A stretch of DNA of 5,289 nt. Source: Pseudomonadota bacterium. Lineage in GTDB: Bacteria > Pseudomonadota > Alphaproteobacteria > Caulobacterales > Aquidulcibacteraceae. Where the stretch lies: positions 1 to 5,289 of the forward strand of contig JAEYPY010000089.1 in assembly GCA_023410295.1 (NCBI GenBank), read 5' to 3'. Below the pieces are notes generated by a model. It was not told the origin of the DNA. It worked only from the letters and a program-made list of their open reading frames with translations, and ran no database searches. The stretch's first letter is position 1. Each line of letters begins with the position of its first letter. Of the stretch, positions 4,795-5,289 are shown one piece after another. A program made the position numbers and the translations under genes.

Positions 4795-5289
4795 GCTTCG
4801 CCATAGAACCGCTGCGGCCAGAACCAGAGCACCTTGCCCGCTCCCCGCGCTGCGCGGTCTAGCAGCGCCAGCGCGCGGGGCGTCGACCCGGCGAAAACGA
4901 TGAGCGCCGCCGCGCCGAAGCAGATCATCTGCGCCGCGCCGATCAGCATGTGACGCACGAGCGAAGCGTGCGCGCGCGTGCTCCAGGCGGTTTCGCATGG
5001 GCCTTGGCCGTAGGCGAAAGCGCGTTTGAGGCCGTGGCGCAGCGTCGTACGTTCGGCGCCGAGATGCTCGACGACCCAGGCGTCGGCGGCCCAGGCGAAG
5101 CGCGCCCCGGCTTCAGCCCACGCGTTAAAGAGCGCATCGTCTTCGCCGCCGGTTTCATTGGCGCGCGGGTCGAACGGTTGCGGTTCGTCGAACATGAGCC
5201 GCGGCTGCAGCGAATTGCCGATGCCGCACGCGGTCTCCGCGAGCCCGCTTTCGCTCGGGCCCGAGCGCGCATAGAGCGCTTCGTGGAAG
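4773..5289 (-). CDS. Family 2 glycosyltransferase, C-terminal part (cut by window edge)
   Basis: The frame stays open to the right edge, giving 171 residues and the stop; the N-terminus lies outside. It looks like the C-terminal part of a GT-A fold, family 2 glycosyltransferase that adds a sugar from a nucleotide donor to a growing lipid-linked repeat unit. Visible signs are CGIGNS (5211-5228), the position where related enzymes have a TGN-type motif, then PFDPR and ETGGEDD (5136-5156) with the conserved Glu-Asp near the acceptor site, then FAWAADAWVVEHL. A hydrophobic stretch at about 4887-4952 probably holds the protein at the inner membrane. An internal ATG at 5195 is not the true start, because the GT2 pattern continues upstream of it. 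The nucleotide-binding and DXD parts are not in view, so the sugar cannot be guessed. The gene faces the CpsD-like gene with a 13-bp overlap and likely belongs to the same polysaccharide locus. Confidence 0.85.
   Translation of the reverse strand, partial: FHEALYARSGPSESGLAETACGIGNSLQPRLMFDEPQPFDPRANETGGEDDALFNAWAEAGARFAWAADAWVVEHLGAERTTLRHGLKRAFAYGQGPCETAWSTRAHASLVRHMLIGAAQMICFGAAALIVFAGSTPRALALLDRAARGAGKVLWFWPQRFYGEALTRQPA

Noticed and set aside
4315..4998. Minus-strand frame of 227 residues spanning the CpsD-like and glycosyltransferase genes
   Set aside because: It cuts across two genes with clear family motifs in other frames and shows no domain of its own.

Overview
The window is GC-rich DNA (roughly two thirds G+C by eye) with tightly packed genes and alphaproteobacterial gene families. 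These include a single-Sel1-repeat protein, a membrane-anchored thermonuclease-fold protein, an ExbD/TolR protein, and a split Wza / Wzc-N / CpsD-like export set resembling the holdfast genes hfsD, hfsA and hfsB of Caulobacterales. A member of Caulobacterales/Hyphomonadaceae or a relative is my best guess. It rests on protein-family resemblance, not on a marker gene.

Layout. 1-178: no supported gene. 179-448 (+): small Sel1-repeat protein. 493-1167 (+): SNase-like nuclease behind an N-terminal hydrophobic region. 1164-1625 (-): ExbD/TolR protein, whose stop overlaps the nuclease stop in a shared TTAA. 1723-2436 (-): periplasmic/outer-membrane polysaccharide export protein (Poly_export + SLBB). 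2437-2563: 127-bp divergent intergenic region with two strong inverted repeats and one GANTC site. 2564-4102 (+): Wzz/GumC-type polysaccharide co-polymerase. 4099-4785 (+): CpsD/HfsB-like P-loop-family partner, overlapping the previous gene by 4 bp. 4773-5289 (-): C-terminal part of a family 2 glycosyltransferase, cut by the window edge. Its stop faces that of the CpsD-like gene inside a hairpin-forming repeat.

The right-hand 3.5 kb reads as part of a Wzx/Wzy-type surface polysaccharide locus. The glycosyltransferase would help build the repeat unit, the co-polymerase with its CpsD-like partner would set chain length and couple synthesis to export, and the Wza-like protein would form the outer-membrane exit. 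The divergent region between the Wza-like and Wzc-like genes is the natural control point. The ExbD-like gene lies downstream of the Wza-like gene on the same strand with no ExbB in view, so whether it serves polysaccharide export is open. The two left-hand genes look like ordinary chromosomal neighbours.

The items most worth checking are the two palindromes in the divergent promoter region, the CpsD-like protein with valine in place of the Walker A lysine and no tyrosine tail, and the convergent junction where both stop codons lie in opposite arms of one hairpin. I see no CRISPR array, RNA gene or insertion sequence. I did not find a clearly new system.
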